From Bacteroidales bacterium (lineage in GTDB: Bacteria > Bacteroidota > Bacteroidia > Bacteroidales > UBA7960): 19,116 nt of DNA. The notes below the pieces were generated by a model. The model saw only the letters and a list, made by a program, of their open reading frames with translations. It did not search any database and was not told the DNA's origin. The position numbers were made by a program, and so were the translations under genes. The stretch spans positions 1-19,116 of the forward strand of contig SKNE01000118.1 in assembly GCA_007120675.1 (NCBI GenBank). Direction: 5' to 3'. Positions within the stretch are counted from its first letter, which is position 1, and each line of letters begins with the position of its first letter. Shown here piece by piece: positions 7,886-14,788 of the stretch.

Positions 7886-9724
7886 CTATTCCACCGTCAC
7901 ACTTTTTGCCAAATTTCTTGGTTGGTCCACATTACAGCCACGCAGCACGGCGATGTGGTATGAGAGCAATTGCAGCGGGATGGTGGCCACCAGGGGCACA
8001 AAGACCTCGTCGGTCTCCGGTATCTCGATCACGTGGTCGGCCATGCTGCGCACCTCGTGGTCCCCTTCTGTCACCACCGCGATGATGATCCCCTTACGGG
8101 CTTTCACCTCCTGGATGTTGCTGACCACCTTATCGTAGCTGCCCTTTTTGGTGGCAATGACCACGACAGGCATCTCTTCGTCGATCAGGGCAATGGGGCC
8201 GTGCTTCATTTCGGCGGCGGGGTAGCCCTCTGCGTGGATGTAGGAGATCTCCTTGAGCTTCAGTGCCCCTTCCAGTGCCACGGGAAAATTGTAGCCGCGC
8301 CCCAGGTAGAGAAAATTCTGCGCATGTTGAAAAATCCTGGAGATCCCCACTATGGTGTCGTTGACTTTTAGGGTTCGCTCCACCAGGGCGGGAATGCTTT
8401 CCATCTCCGCCAGCAGCTGGAAGTAGCGTGAAGTGGACAGGCTGCCTTTTTTGCGGGCCACCAGCAGGGCCATCAGGCTCAGGATGGTCACCTGGGCGGT
8501 AAAAGCCTTGGTGGAGGCCACACCAATCTCTGGTCCCGCGTGGGTATAGGAGCCTGCATGGGTGGCGCGGGCGATGGATGAGCCCACCACATTGCAGATG
8601 CCCAGGATCGTAGCGCCTTTGGACCGGGCCATCTGCACGGCGGCCAGGGTGTCGGCGGTTTCGCCCGACTGGCTGATGGCGATCACCACGTCCCGTTCGC
8701 CGATGACGGGGTTGCGGTACCTGAACTCAGAGGCGTACTCCACCTCCACGGGGATCCTTGCCAGGTCCTCGAAGAGGTACTCCCCCACCAGTCCGGCGTG
8801 CCACGAGGTGCCGCACGCCACGATGATGATGCGCTGGCAGTTGACCAGCTTCTGCTCGTAATCGATGATACCCCCAAGGGAGATGATCCCTTTGCCGGCA
8901 TTGAGGCGTCCGCGCATGCTGTCTTTGATGCTGCGGGGCTGTTCGTAGATCTCTTTGAGCATGAAGTGGGGATAACCCCCCTTCTCAATAGAGGATAACT
9001 GCATCTCCAGGTGGTAAACATAGGGGGTCTTTTCCTGGTTCCGGATGGTCTTCACGCTCAGCTCACCGCTGCGCGGGATGATGGCCATCTCGTCATCCTC
9101 GAGATAGACCACATCCTTGGTGTATTCCACAATGGGTGAGGGGTCGGAGGCAATAAAGAACTCGTCCCTGCCGATGCCAATGACCAGCGGACTCCCCTTC
9201 TTGGCTGCAATGAGTTGATCGGGCTGCTCTTCCGACAGCAACACAATGGCATAGGCCCCAATCACCTGGTTCATGGCCATCCTGACCGCCTCTTCCAGCG
9301 ATATCCGTTCGTTTTGCTGGATGTCCTCGATGAGGTGCACCAGCACCTCGGTATCGGTGTCGCTTTCGAAGTGGTAGCCGCGGTTAATCAGCTCTGATTT
9401 CAGGGAAGCATAGTTTTCGATGATGCCGTTGTGTATGAGGGCCAGTTTTTTGGACTGGCTGAAATGGGGATGGGCATTCACATCGTTGGGCTCACCGTGG
9501 GTGGCCCAGCGGGTGTGGGCAATGCCCAGGGTACCTTCGGCCGAATGGCCGTTGACCATTTTGTCCAGGTCGGCCACCTTGCCCCGGGTCTTGTAAAGCT
9601 TCAGTTCACCGTCCAGCAGGGCCACCCCTGCACTGTCGTAGCCGCGATATTCCAGGCGGTAAAGGCCTTTGATCAGGATCGGATAAGCTTTTCTCTTGCC
9701 AATATATCCAACGATACCACACAT
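7886..9724 (-). CDS. glmS: Glutamine--fructose-6-phosphate aminotransferase (isomerising)
   Basis: Makes glucosamine-6-phosphate from fructose-6-phosphate and glutamine, the entry step to UDP-GlcNAc for peptidoglycan and lipopolysaccharide. Full length at 612 residues. It opens with MCGIVGYIG, giving the Cys2 nucleophile of the N-terminal glutaminase after Met removal, followed by YRGYDSAG and HTRWATHG. Two SIS sugar-isomerase domains follow (ACGTSWHAG and SQSGETADT in the first; a second at about residues 455-590). The C-terminus, NLAKSVTVE, is the conserved tail that closes the active site. Start codon is the ATG at 9724. No promoter is evident in the 114 bases upstream, so expression probably depends on the promoter ahead of the DUF4270 gene. 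No glmS ribozyme-like sequence is recognisable upstream. Confidence 0.97.
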   Translation of the reverse strand: MCGIVGYIGKRKAYPILIKGLYRLEYRGYDSAGVALLDGELKLYKTRGKVADLDKMVNGHSAEGTLGIAHTRWATHGEPNDVNAHPHFSQSKKLALIHNGIIENYASLKSELINRGYHFESDTDTEVLVHLIEDIQQNERISLEEAVRMAMNQVIGAYAIVLLSEEQPDQLIAAKKGSPLVIGIGRDEFFIASDPSPIVEYTKDVVYLEDDEMAIIPRSGELSVKTIRNQEKTPYVYHLEMQLSSIEKGGYPHFMLKEIYEQPRSIKDSMRGRLNAGKGIISLGGIIDYEQKLVNCQRIIIVACGTSWHAGLVGEYLFEDLARIPVEVEYASEFRYRNPVIGERDVVIAISQSGETADTLAAVQMARSKGATILGICNVVGSSIARATHAGSYTHAGPEIGVASTKAFTAQVTILSLMALLVARKKGSLSTSRYFQLLAEMESIPALVERTLKVNDTIVGISRIFQHAQNFLYLGRGYNFPVALEGALKLKEISYIHAEGYPAAEMKHGPIALIDEEMPVVVIATKKGSYDKVVSNIQEVKARKGIIIAVVTEGDHEVRSMADHVIEIPETDEVFVPLVATIPLQLLSYHIAVLRGCNVDQPRNLAKSVTVE

Positions 9725-9810
9725 TGTTCCTCAGGCTTATTTTATGTACCTAAACACGCATCCCTATTGCAAGCCAATCAATCTATCTATTGCATCCCTG
9801 TCCGGTCCGG

Positions 9811-9839
9811 CAAGCAAGAAAGCCAGACCCGGAGGGTCT
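9811..9839 (-). terminator. Weak hairpin after the DUF4270 gene
   Basis: A 6-bp stem (9825-9830 with 9834-9839, 3-nt loop) overlaps the DUF4270 stop codon and is followed on the minus strand by TGGCTTTCTTGCTTG, T-rich but interrupted. It may attenuate read-through into glmS, or it may be only a 3' stabilising hairpin. Too weak to call a full terminator. Confidence 0.3.
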
Positions 9840-11203
9840 TAATCAAAGACCGAATAATACAACACCAGGCGCATGGGCTCCTCCGTTCTGCCCGGTCCAT
9901 GCAACACCACCCGGCTCATATCCTCTGATGCGCCAGCCACCACCAGGGCCAGTCCATCGTTGGGATGTTCACCGTCAAGCAACTGCTGGAAATATTTGGT
10001 GACATTGAACCGGTACTGCATCTTGTTCTCATCCAGCCGGCCCCCAAAATAATTGATCCCCACGTGGTAGTCCTCCAGGAATTGCAGGTCGCCGTCCTCG
10101 TCAATCCTCAGGAGCAGCAACTCCCTGGAGGCGGGCAGCTGGTCCTCCACGAATTCCGTCGCCACCGGCACGATCAGTTCTGCCTTGTTAATCAAAAGCT
10201 TGGGAATATCCGCCAGCTGATCCACATAGGGGAGGAAAATGTTTGCCCGGTGCAGTCCCAGCGACTGAAGGAACAGGAGGCTGTCCGCCATCTGCTCATC
10301 CTGGTGCAGTATTTGTGCCCGCAGTGCCTCGTTGGCCTCCTCGTACCCAAAGTGCTCGATCCGTGTGGTCCTTTTGGAGAACTCATTGATGGGGAAGCGT
10401 TGCATGCGGCTCATGATGGTGTCCTCACCGGAGTACCTGTAATAGAGCTCCAGGGAGGTCAGGGTGGTGAGCATGTTCAGCTGGTACTTGGATCCCGTTC
10501 CGTCAGGGGAGATATCGGGCATAAGGTAGAGGCCCTTGAAGCTCTCCAGGTATCCGGGCACGTTCTCGAACGCTTCGGTATCGTTGGCATCGATGTACTT
10601 TTGTCCCAGCCAGAAGTTCAGGGGGACACGGATCTGCGGCGGCTGCATGATGCTGTCCACCATCACGCTGTCGATGGGCGCCGGCACAAAGCGGTGACCA
10701 TCCCTGGCACGGGTGAGCAGTTGCGGGTCGTGGGGAATAAACAGGTTTGAAAACAGGGTGTCTGCTTCGGGAAATGACTCAGCCAGCTCATACACCCTCA
10801 GGTACTGGGGAGTCTGGAGTGCACCGTAATAGTTTCCCGTATAAGACAATACCAGGTGTATGGAATCAAGCTCGGGATCCTCCCCCAGGGAAAAGTTGTT
10901 CATGGGCAGGCGTGTCTGGGTGTAGATGCTGGCCCTGGTCTTTCCGAATACGGGGTCGTTGATGATGCCCAGGATATTGGTGGCACCGAAGTTCATGGCC
11001 ACGCTGTCGTCTACGATGGTCATCGCCCTGATGGTCAGGGTGTCAAGGGTATGCAGCTGCGCCCTTGTGTCCACCAGGTCCAATCCGATCTCGTCCGATT
11101 CGTCACAGGCATGAACGAAGACAAGCAGGGTTGCCAGGACAAGGACCGTTTTGAAGGGGGCGAAAAAAACCCCGCGATGACGGGGGTTTGTGAGTGTTTT
11201 CAA
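9839..11203 (-). CDS. DUF4270-family lipoprotein
   Basis: Predicted outer-envelope lipoprotein of 454 residues from a family known almost only in Bacteroidota, with no biochemical function assigned. After a basic start, a hydrophobic stretch (about 17-30) ends in FVHAC, a lipobox with acylated Cys33. The mature protein begins CDESDEIGLDL; acidic residues right after the cysteine resemble the lipoprotein export signal that sends Bacteroidota lipoproteins to the cell surface. The rest is beta-rich with no catalytic motif I recognise. The only start that keeps the signal peptide is the TTG at 11203: an in-frame TGA lies two codons upstream and the first internal ATG is beyond the lipobox. Codons 7-13 form a terminator-like hairpin (separate entry). 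It lies between a GT5-domain gene and glmS, a gene order I recall as common in Bacteroidota. The N-terminal start is the least certain part. Confidence 0.82.
   Translation of the reverse strand: MKTLTNPRHRGVFFAPFKTVLVLATLLVFVHACDESDEIGLDLVDTRAQLHTLDTLTIRAMTIVDDSVAMNFGATNILGIINDPVFGKTRASIYTQTRLPMNNFSLGEDPELDSIHLVLSYTGNYYGALQTPQYLRVYELAESFPEADTLFSNLFIPHDPQLLTRARDGHRFVPAPIDSVMVDSIMQPPQIRVPLNFWLGQKYIDANDTEAFENVPGYLESFKGLYLMPDISPDGTGSKYQLNMLTTLTSLELYYRYSGEDTIMSRMQRFPINEFSKRTTRIEHFGYEEANEALRAQILHQDEQMADSLLFLQSLGLHRANIFLPYVDQLADIPKLLINKAELIVPVATEFVEDQLPASRELLLLRIDEDGDLQFLEDYHVGINYFGGRLDENKMQYRFNVTKYFQQLLDGEHPNDGLALVVAGASEDMSRVVLHGPGRTEEPMRLVLYYSVFD
11163..11189 (-). promoter_or_regulatory. Terminator-like hairpin inside the 5' codons of the DUF4270 gene (possible attenuator)
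   Basis: On the minus strand CCCCG (11185-11181), a 6-nt loop that a U-G pair can shorten to 4, then CGGGG (11174-11170), followed at once by seven T (11169-11163). Flanking AAA can pair with the first T residues. This is a textbook intrinsic terminator shape, but it lies 14 to 40 bases after the TTG start and about 65 nt after the predicted transcription start. It may end transcripts from the GT5 gene, act as an attenuator for DUF4270-glmS, or be masked by translating ribosomes. Confidence 0.55.
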
Positions 11204-11255
11204 GGTTCAATATGTTTTTATGAGCAATAGGGCCGTTCCCCGGGTAAAGAGAACG

Positions 11256-11287
11256 CAAAGGTAGGCATTTTAATTATTGCTCCAAAA
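11256..11287 (-). promoter_or_regulatory. Bacteroidota-type promoter for DUF4270-glmS
   Basis: On the minus strand TTTTG (11287-11283), a 19-nt spacer, then TACCTTTG (11263-11256), a perfect TAnnTTTG box. The -33 element lies in the last codons of the upstream GT5 gene. Predicted start of transcription near 11250, giving a leader of about 47 nt before the TTG codon. Confidence 0.72.
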
Positions 11288-12101
11288 CAGATTCTGACAC
11301 AAGAATTTCATCGTAGAACTGGTTGTAGGCATCGATGTAATGATCCTTGTCCTGGTATTCCAGCAGGGGCTTGCCACTGTCGCGTGCATATTTCTCCAGG
11401 ACCGGGTCGATCTCCTTGTCGCCGAAAATGATCCCATCTGAGTAATCCATGGCAATCTTGCTGAGGGTCTCGTGGCTTGGTTCGGCATATTTTTCCAGCA
11501 CGTCCTTGCCAAGGCCTTTGGTTTTCATTTTCTTGTGCATCCCGGCACTCAGCTGGCCGGGGAAGCCGTCATTGTAAATGGAATACACAATCCGTGTGTC
11601 GCTGAACATGGGGTTGTCCTTCACCACTTCCCGAAGGTAGAACGGCATCAGGCTGGTGAACCAGCCGTTGCAGTGCACCAGGCTCGGTGCCCAGCCCAGC
11701 TTCTTGACCGTCTCTATCACCCCGCGGGTAAAAAAGATGGCGCGCTCGTCATTGTCAGCAAAATACTCGCCGGACTTATTGGTGAGGACGAACTTGCGCT
11801 GAAAGAAATCCTCGTTGTCGATGAAGTAGATCTGCATGCGGGCCGACTGGATGGATGCCACCTTAATGATCAGGGGGTGGTCCGTATTGTCGATCACCAG
11901 GTTCATCCCCGAGAGGCGGATCACCTCATGGAGCTGGTTGCGCCGCTCGTTGATGCAACCATAACGTGGCATGAAAGTGCGGATCTCTTTCTTTCTTTCC
12001 TGTGTTCCCTGGGGAAGGTGGCGGCCGATATGGCCCATGTGGGACTCCTTCAGATACGGGCTTATTTCTTGCTGAACGAAGAGAACTTTGGGCTTTTCCA
12101 T
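11274..12101 (-). CDS. GT5 'glycogen/starch synthase' N-terminal-domain-only protein
   Basis: A 275-residue protein matching only the N-terminal Rossmann half of glycogen/starch synthases, which normally have about 480 residues. Recognisable blocks: KVLFVQQEISPY (5-16), LP at 29-30 followed by FMPRYG (43-48), EYFADNDERAIFFTRGVIE (112-130) and PSLVHCNGWFTSLMPFYLRE (139-158). The ADP-glucose-binding C-terminal half is absent; the protein ends cleanly at a stop with a promoter overlapping its end, so this is not an obvious recent truncation. The KxGG loop (normally KTGGLGDV) reads KESHMGHIG (18-26), and the usual HxHDW reads HCNGW (143-147). Catalysis as a glycogen synthase is therefore doubtful. 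Start is the ATG at 12101; the frame is open to a TTG at 12143, which coincides with the -7 box. Divergent from panC; first gene of the minus-strand run. Confidence 0.82.
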   Translation of the reverse strand: MEKPKVLFVQQEISPYLKESHMGHIGRHLPQGTQERKKEIRTFMPRYGCINERRNQLHEVIRLSGMNLVIDNTDHPLIIKVASIQSARMQIYFIDNEDFFQRKFVLTNKSGEYFADNDERAIFFTRGVIETVKKLGWAPSLVHCNGWFTSLMPFYLREVVKDNPMFSDTRIVYSIYNDGFPGQLSAGMHKKMKTKGLGKDVLEKYAEPSHETLSKIAMDYSDGIIFGDKEIDPVLEKYARDSGKPLLEYQDKDHYIDAYNQFYDEILVSESVLEQ

Positions 12102-12140
12102 AAAAAAAACAATACAAGTTGAACCGTAAAAAATTATTTG

Positions 12141-12172
12141 CAAAATTACTGATTTTTTTGCAATTATTCAAA
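12141..12172 (-). promoter_or_regulatory. Promoter for the GT5-domain gene
   Basis: On the minus strand TTTG (12172-12169), 20-nt spacer, TAATTTTG (12148-12141), a perfect match to the Bacteroidota pattern. Predicted transcription start near 12135, leaving a leader of about 34 nt before the ATG at 12101. It overlaps the panC promoter on the other strand. Confidence 0.72.
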
Positions 12173-12189
12173 TAATTCGTATAGCTTTG
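12157..12189 (+). promoter_or_regulatory. Promoter for panC
   Basis: TTTG (12157-12160), 21-nt spacer, TAGCTTTG (12182-12189), a perfect TAnnTTTG box. Predicted start near 12195, leader of about 69 nt. Interleaved with the divergent promoter on the minus strand, so the two are unlikely to be occupied together. Confidence 0.72.
12162..12177. repeat. Inverted repeat between the divergent promoters (candidate operator)
   Basis: AATTATT-CA-AATAATT, a perfect 7-bp palindrome with a 2-nt centre. It lies wholly inside the spacer of the panC promoter and overlaps the -33 box of the opposing promoter. A further AATTATT half-site occurs at 12132-12138, 30 bp upstream. The region is very AT-rich, so chance is a real alternative. 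Confidence 0.4.
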
Positions 12190-12263
12190 CGGATTTGTTT
12201 TTTGGGATCCGGGGTGGTTTTTTGCCACTTAACTTACTGATTATAAAATAATAATACACAAAA

Positions 12264-13109
12264 ATGGAGGTGTTCAGGTCAAAGGGGGAACAAAGCAGCT
12301 GGTCAGCCAGGGAAGCATCATCGGGCAGCAGCATCGGTTTTGTTCCCACCATGGGTGCCTTGCATGCCGGACACCTGTCGCTGGTGGACAGGGCCCGGAG
12401 GGAAAACGGCAAGGTGGTTTGCAGCATCTTTGTCAACCCCCTGCAGTTCAATAAAACCGAAGACCTGGAGACTTATCCGCGGACACTGGAGCGGGACCTG
12501 GCCTTGCTGAAGGAGGCAGGATGCGATGCCGTATTTTGTCCCTCCACCCAGGAGATGTATCCGGAGAAGATGAGTAAACGCTACGATTTCGGCGAGCTTG
12601 ACCAGGTGATGGAGGGCAGTCACCGGCCCGGACACTTCAATGGGGTAGCCATCGTGGTGAACTTGCTGCTGGAGATCGTACGTCCCCACCGCGCTTATTT
12701 CGGACTGAAGGATTATCAGCAGTTGCGGATTGTCCGCCGCATGGCGGAAATGGAGGGTCACTCCACTGAGATCATTGCCTGCGAAACGGTTCGTGAGGCC
12801 GACGGACTGGCCATGAGCAGCCGCAACGTGCGCCTCAGCAAGGATCAGCGCCGTGAGGCAAGCACGATTTACAAGGCCCTGGTGAGGGCCCGGCAACTGT
12901 ATCCGCACAAGGACCCGGCGGCCATCAAACAGGAGGCCATCTCCCTGATCAATGCTTCCCCCCGGCTGGAGGTGGAATATTTTGAGATTGTGGATGCCAT
13001 CACCCTGCAACCACTGGAGCGTTCATCTGAAGGCTCTCCGGCCATCGCCTGCACCGCCGTGTATGCCGGGGAGGTGCGACTCATTGACAATCTGTCTTTA
13101 AATGCGTAA
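12264..13109 (+). CDS. panC: Pantothenate synthetase (pantoate--beta-alanine ligase)
   Basis: Joins pantoate and beta-alanine with ATP hydrolysis to AMP, the last step to pantothenate (vitamin B5), in the cytosol. Length of 281 residues is normal. FVPTMGALHAGHLSLV (26-41) contains the ATP-binding HAGH at 34-37. FVNPLQFN (56-63) and FGLKDYQQL (146-154) line the active site, and MSSRN (184-188) is the KMSKS-equivalent loop. Start is the ATG at 12264, downstream of a well-placed promoter. It lies 75 bases before panD, which supplies its beta-alanine substrate. No ketopantoate genes (panB/panE) are visible in this window. Confidence 0.97.
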   Translation: MEVFRSKGEQSSWSAREASSGSSIGFVPTMGALHAGHLSLVDRARRENGKVVCSIFVNPLQFNKTEDLETYPRTLERDLALLKEAGCDAVFCPSTQEMYPEKMSKRYDFGELDQVMEGSHRPGHFNGVAIVVNLLLEIVRPHRAYFGLKDYQQLRIVRRMAEMEGHSTEIIACETVREADGLAMSSRNVRLSKDQRREASTIYKALVRARQLYPHKDPAAIKQEAISLINASPRLEVEYFEIVDAITLQPLERSSEGSPAIACTAVYAGEVRLIDNLSLNA

Positions 13110-13114
13110 TTTTG
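13083..13114 (+). promoter_or_regulatory. Internal promoter for panD
   Basis: ATTG (13083-13086), 20-nt spacer, TAATTTTG (13107-13114). The -7 box is perfect; the -33 box has one mismatch. It overlaps the panC stop codon. Transcription would start near 13120, giving a leader of about 65 nt. panD could thus be made both by read-through from panC and from here. Confidence 0.5.
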
Positions 13115-13121
13115 CCAGCGC

Positions 13122-13140
13122 AACCTGGCCACCAGGTTTT
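13122..13140 (+). other. Stem-loop between panC and panD
   Basis: AACCTGG-CCA-CCAGGTT, a perfect 7-bp stem with 3-nt loop, followed by only two further T. It is either a weak panC terminator or, given the internal promoter, a hairpin at the very 5' end of the panD transcript, where such structures can stabilise mRNA. Confidence 0.45.
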
Positions 13141-13184
13141 GAGCAAGCCTTGTTTTAGCGGCCCGATCATCTCAAACAGACGAC

Positions 13185-13529
13185 ATGCTTTTAGAAGTAG
13201 TTAAATCGAAAATTCACAGGGCGGTGGTTACCGAGGCCGATCTGAATTATATCGGCAGCATCACCATTGACGAAGCGCTGATGGATGGCTCCGGGATCAT
13301 TGAACACGAAAAGGTCCAGGTGGTCAACGTGAATAACGGGGAACGCCTGGAGACCTACGTCATTAAGGGGGAGAGGGACAGCGGTGAAGTTTGTCTCAAT
13401 GGCCCGGCAGCCCGCAAGGTGCAGCCCGGTGATATCGTCATCATCATCGCCTACGCACACATGGAGCCGGAAAAGGCACGCCAGCACACGCCCACCATCA
13501 TCTTTCCCGACAGCAACAACAAAATCTGA
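13185..13529 (+). CDS. panD: Aspartate 1-decarboxylase (pyruvoyl-dependent)
   Basis: Decarboxylates L-aspartate to beta-alanine for pantothenate synthesis. It is made as a proenzyme that cleaves itself between Gly24 and Ser25 (YIGSITID, 22-29), converting Ser25 to the pyruvoyl cofactor. Active-site residues Lys9, His11, Arg54 and Tyr58 (ERLETYVIKG) sit at canonical positions, and NGPAARK is present (about 72-78). Length of 114 residues is normal, though slightly shorter at the tail than E. coli PanD. Start is the ATG at 13185. It follows panC and precedes, by only 9 bases, a flippase-like membrane gene. Confidence 0.97.
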   Translation: MLLEVVKSKIHRAVVTEADLNYIGSITIDEALMDGSGIIEHEKVQVVNVNNGERLETYVIKGERDSGEVCLNGPAARKVQPGDIVIIIAYAHMEPEKARQHTPTIIFPDSNNKI

Positions 13530-13538
13530 TCCATCCCA

Positions 13539-14570
13539 TTGAAGACACGCATCAGGAGATATCTGAGGGTTTTCCTTTCCCTCTCGCTGGGCTTTTTGCT
13601 GCTGTGGCTCATAACGCGCGGACAGGATGTTGAGCAGATCATGCTGGAGCTGCGGGGAGCCAGGTACCGGTGGATCATCGCTGCGATCCTTTTTGCACTC
13701 ATCAGCCACTACCTGAGGGCCATCCGGTGGAATATGCTCATTGGCACCATGGGCTATCAAACCAAAGCCTCCCAGACCTTCTACGCCGTCATGACAGGCT
13801 ACCTGGCGAACCTGGCGCTCCCGCGCATGGGGGAGGTCACCCGCTGCATCACACTCAGCAAGGTGTCCCGCACCCCTTTCAACGCCCTGGCGGGCACCGT
13901 GCTGGCTGAGAGGGTGTTCGACTTCATCACCCTGGTGGCCATCGTGGTGGTGACCCTGGTCGCCCAGTTTGGCTTTCTTCGGAGCTTTATGAACAGGCTG
14001 TTCTGGTCACCCCTCATCGAGCGGGCAGGCGACCACTGGCTGCCTGCCCTGGCGATTCTGCTCGCCGTGGCAGGGCTGCTCACCACAGGCATCCTGTTCC
14101 TCAAACACAAAAGCAAAAGGCCGAGGGAGGGCAGCTTCTTTTACAAGCTCCGGCGTCAATACCGTGGCTTCGCCAATGGGTTCAGGACCATCGCCACCAT
14201 GCGCAGAAAATGGTGGTTCGTTACGCTTAGCGTTCTCATCTGGGCCTGCTATTTCATGACCGTTTACCTGTGTTTCTTTGCCATCTCTGCCACCTCACAC
14301 CTGGGGTTGCAGGCTGGGCTTACCCTGCTGGCCGTTGGCAGCCTGGGCATCCTGGCCCCCGTACCCGGTGGCATAGGCACTTACCACTTCGTGACCATCA
14401 TCAGCCTGACGGAGCTTTACGGCATCGCCTCCGAGCCGGCCACCAGCTACGCCTACATCACCCACGCCACCCAAATGCTGGTGAACATCGTGGCAGGGAC
14501 CATCTCATGGATCATTCTCAGCCTGCAAGGCAAACGCGCACAGCATGAGCCACCGGAAGACAGTCCCTAG
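13539..14570 (+). CDS. UPF0104 / flippase-like (lysylphosphatidylglycerol synthase TM-region family) membrane protein
   Basis: Inner-membrane protein of 343 residues related to the transmembrane half of MprF and to the YbhN/AglD group; members are thought to move or modify lipids, but the substrate here is unknown. Hydrophobic segments lie at about 11-26, 44-58, 80-95, 126-146, 167-188, 225-250, 256-275, 284-292 and 312-329. Conserved motifs are LPRMGEVTR (94-102), ERVFDF (124-129) and PVPGGIGTYHF (274-284). No cytosolic aminoacyl-transfer domain follows, so it is not a full MprF. Start is a TTG at 13539, nine bases after the panD stop; an in-frame stop (the panD TGA) lies just upstream and the next Met (codon 35) would lose the first membrane segment. 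Very likely translated from the panD transcript. Confidence 0.85.
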   Translation: MKTRIRRYLRVFLSLSLGFLLLWLITRGQDVEQIMLELRGARYRWIIAAILFALISHYLRAIRWNMLIGTMGYQTKASQTFYAVMTGYLANLALPRMGEVTRCITLSKVSRTPFNALAGTVLAERVFDFITLVAIVVVTLVAQFGFLRSFMNRLFWSPLIERAGDHWLPALAILLAVAGLLTTGILFLKHKSKRPREGSFFYKLRRQYRGFANGFRTIATMRRKWWFVTLSVLIWACYFMTVYLCFFAISATSHLGLQAGLTLLAVGSLGILAPVPGGIGTYHFVTIISLTELYGIASEPATSYAYITHATQMLVNIVAGTISWIILSLQGKRAQHEPPEDSP

Positions 14571-14788
14571 CAACAAACCCTGCGCCCCGGGTGGCCATGG
14601 GGCACTAATGCACCGAAGAAACCATGCCCGTCACGGACAGTACCCTCACCCGCATGGGGCAAGCGAGAACAACCCCACCGGGAGGAGCCTGCACCAGGTC
14701 CGGCTGCGGCCCGTGACAGGCACGAATAAGCCTGCCGGGGGACAACATTCCAGGGCCCATTTGTGTTAATAGTTTAAATGGCTTCCAT
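14571..14788. other. Intergenic region with no recognised feature
   Basis: 218 bases between the flippase-like gene and rfaE2. It is GC-rich until about 14750, then AT-rich just before rfaE2. Short G/C inverted repeats occur without T runs, and a 74-codon open frame (14545-14769) overlaps the previous gene but has no family resemblance and a composition of chance type. I find no good TAnnTTTG promoter, terminator or tRNA. Confidence 0.5.

Noticed and set aside
9725..9838. Possible glmS ribozyme or riboswitch upstream of glmS
   Set aside because: Only 114 bases with no recognisable ribozyme core; the catalytic glmS RNA is known chiefly from Gram-positive bacteria.
14545..14769. 74-codon open frame after the flippase-like gene
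   Set aside because: Overlaps the preceding gene in another phase, rich in Pro/His/Arg with no motif, and no promoter nearby.
14571..14788. A tRNA or other standard RNA gene in this gap
   Set aside because: No cloverleaf, anticodon-loop or CCA-type pattern could be found by eye on either strand.
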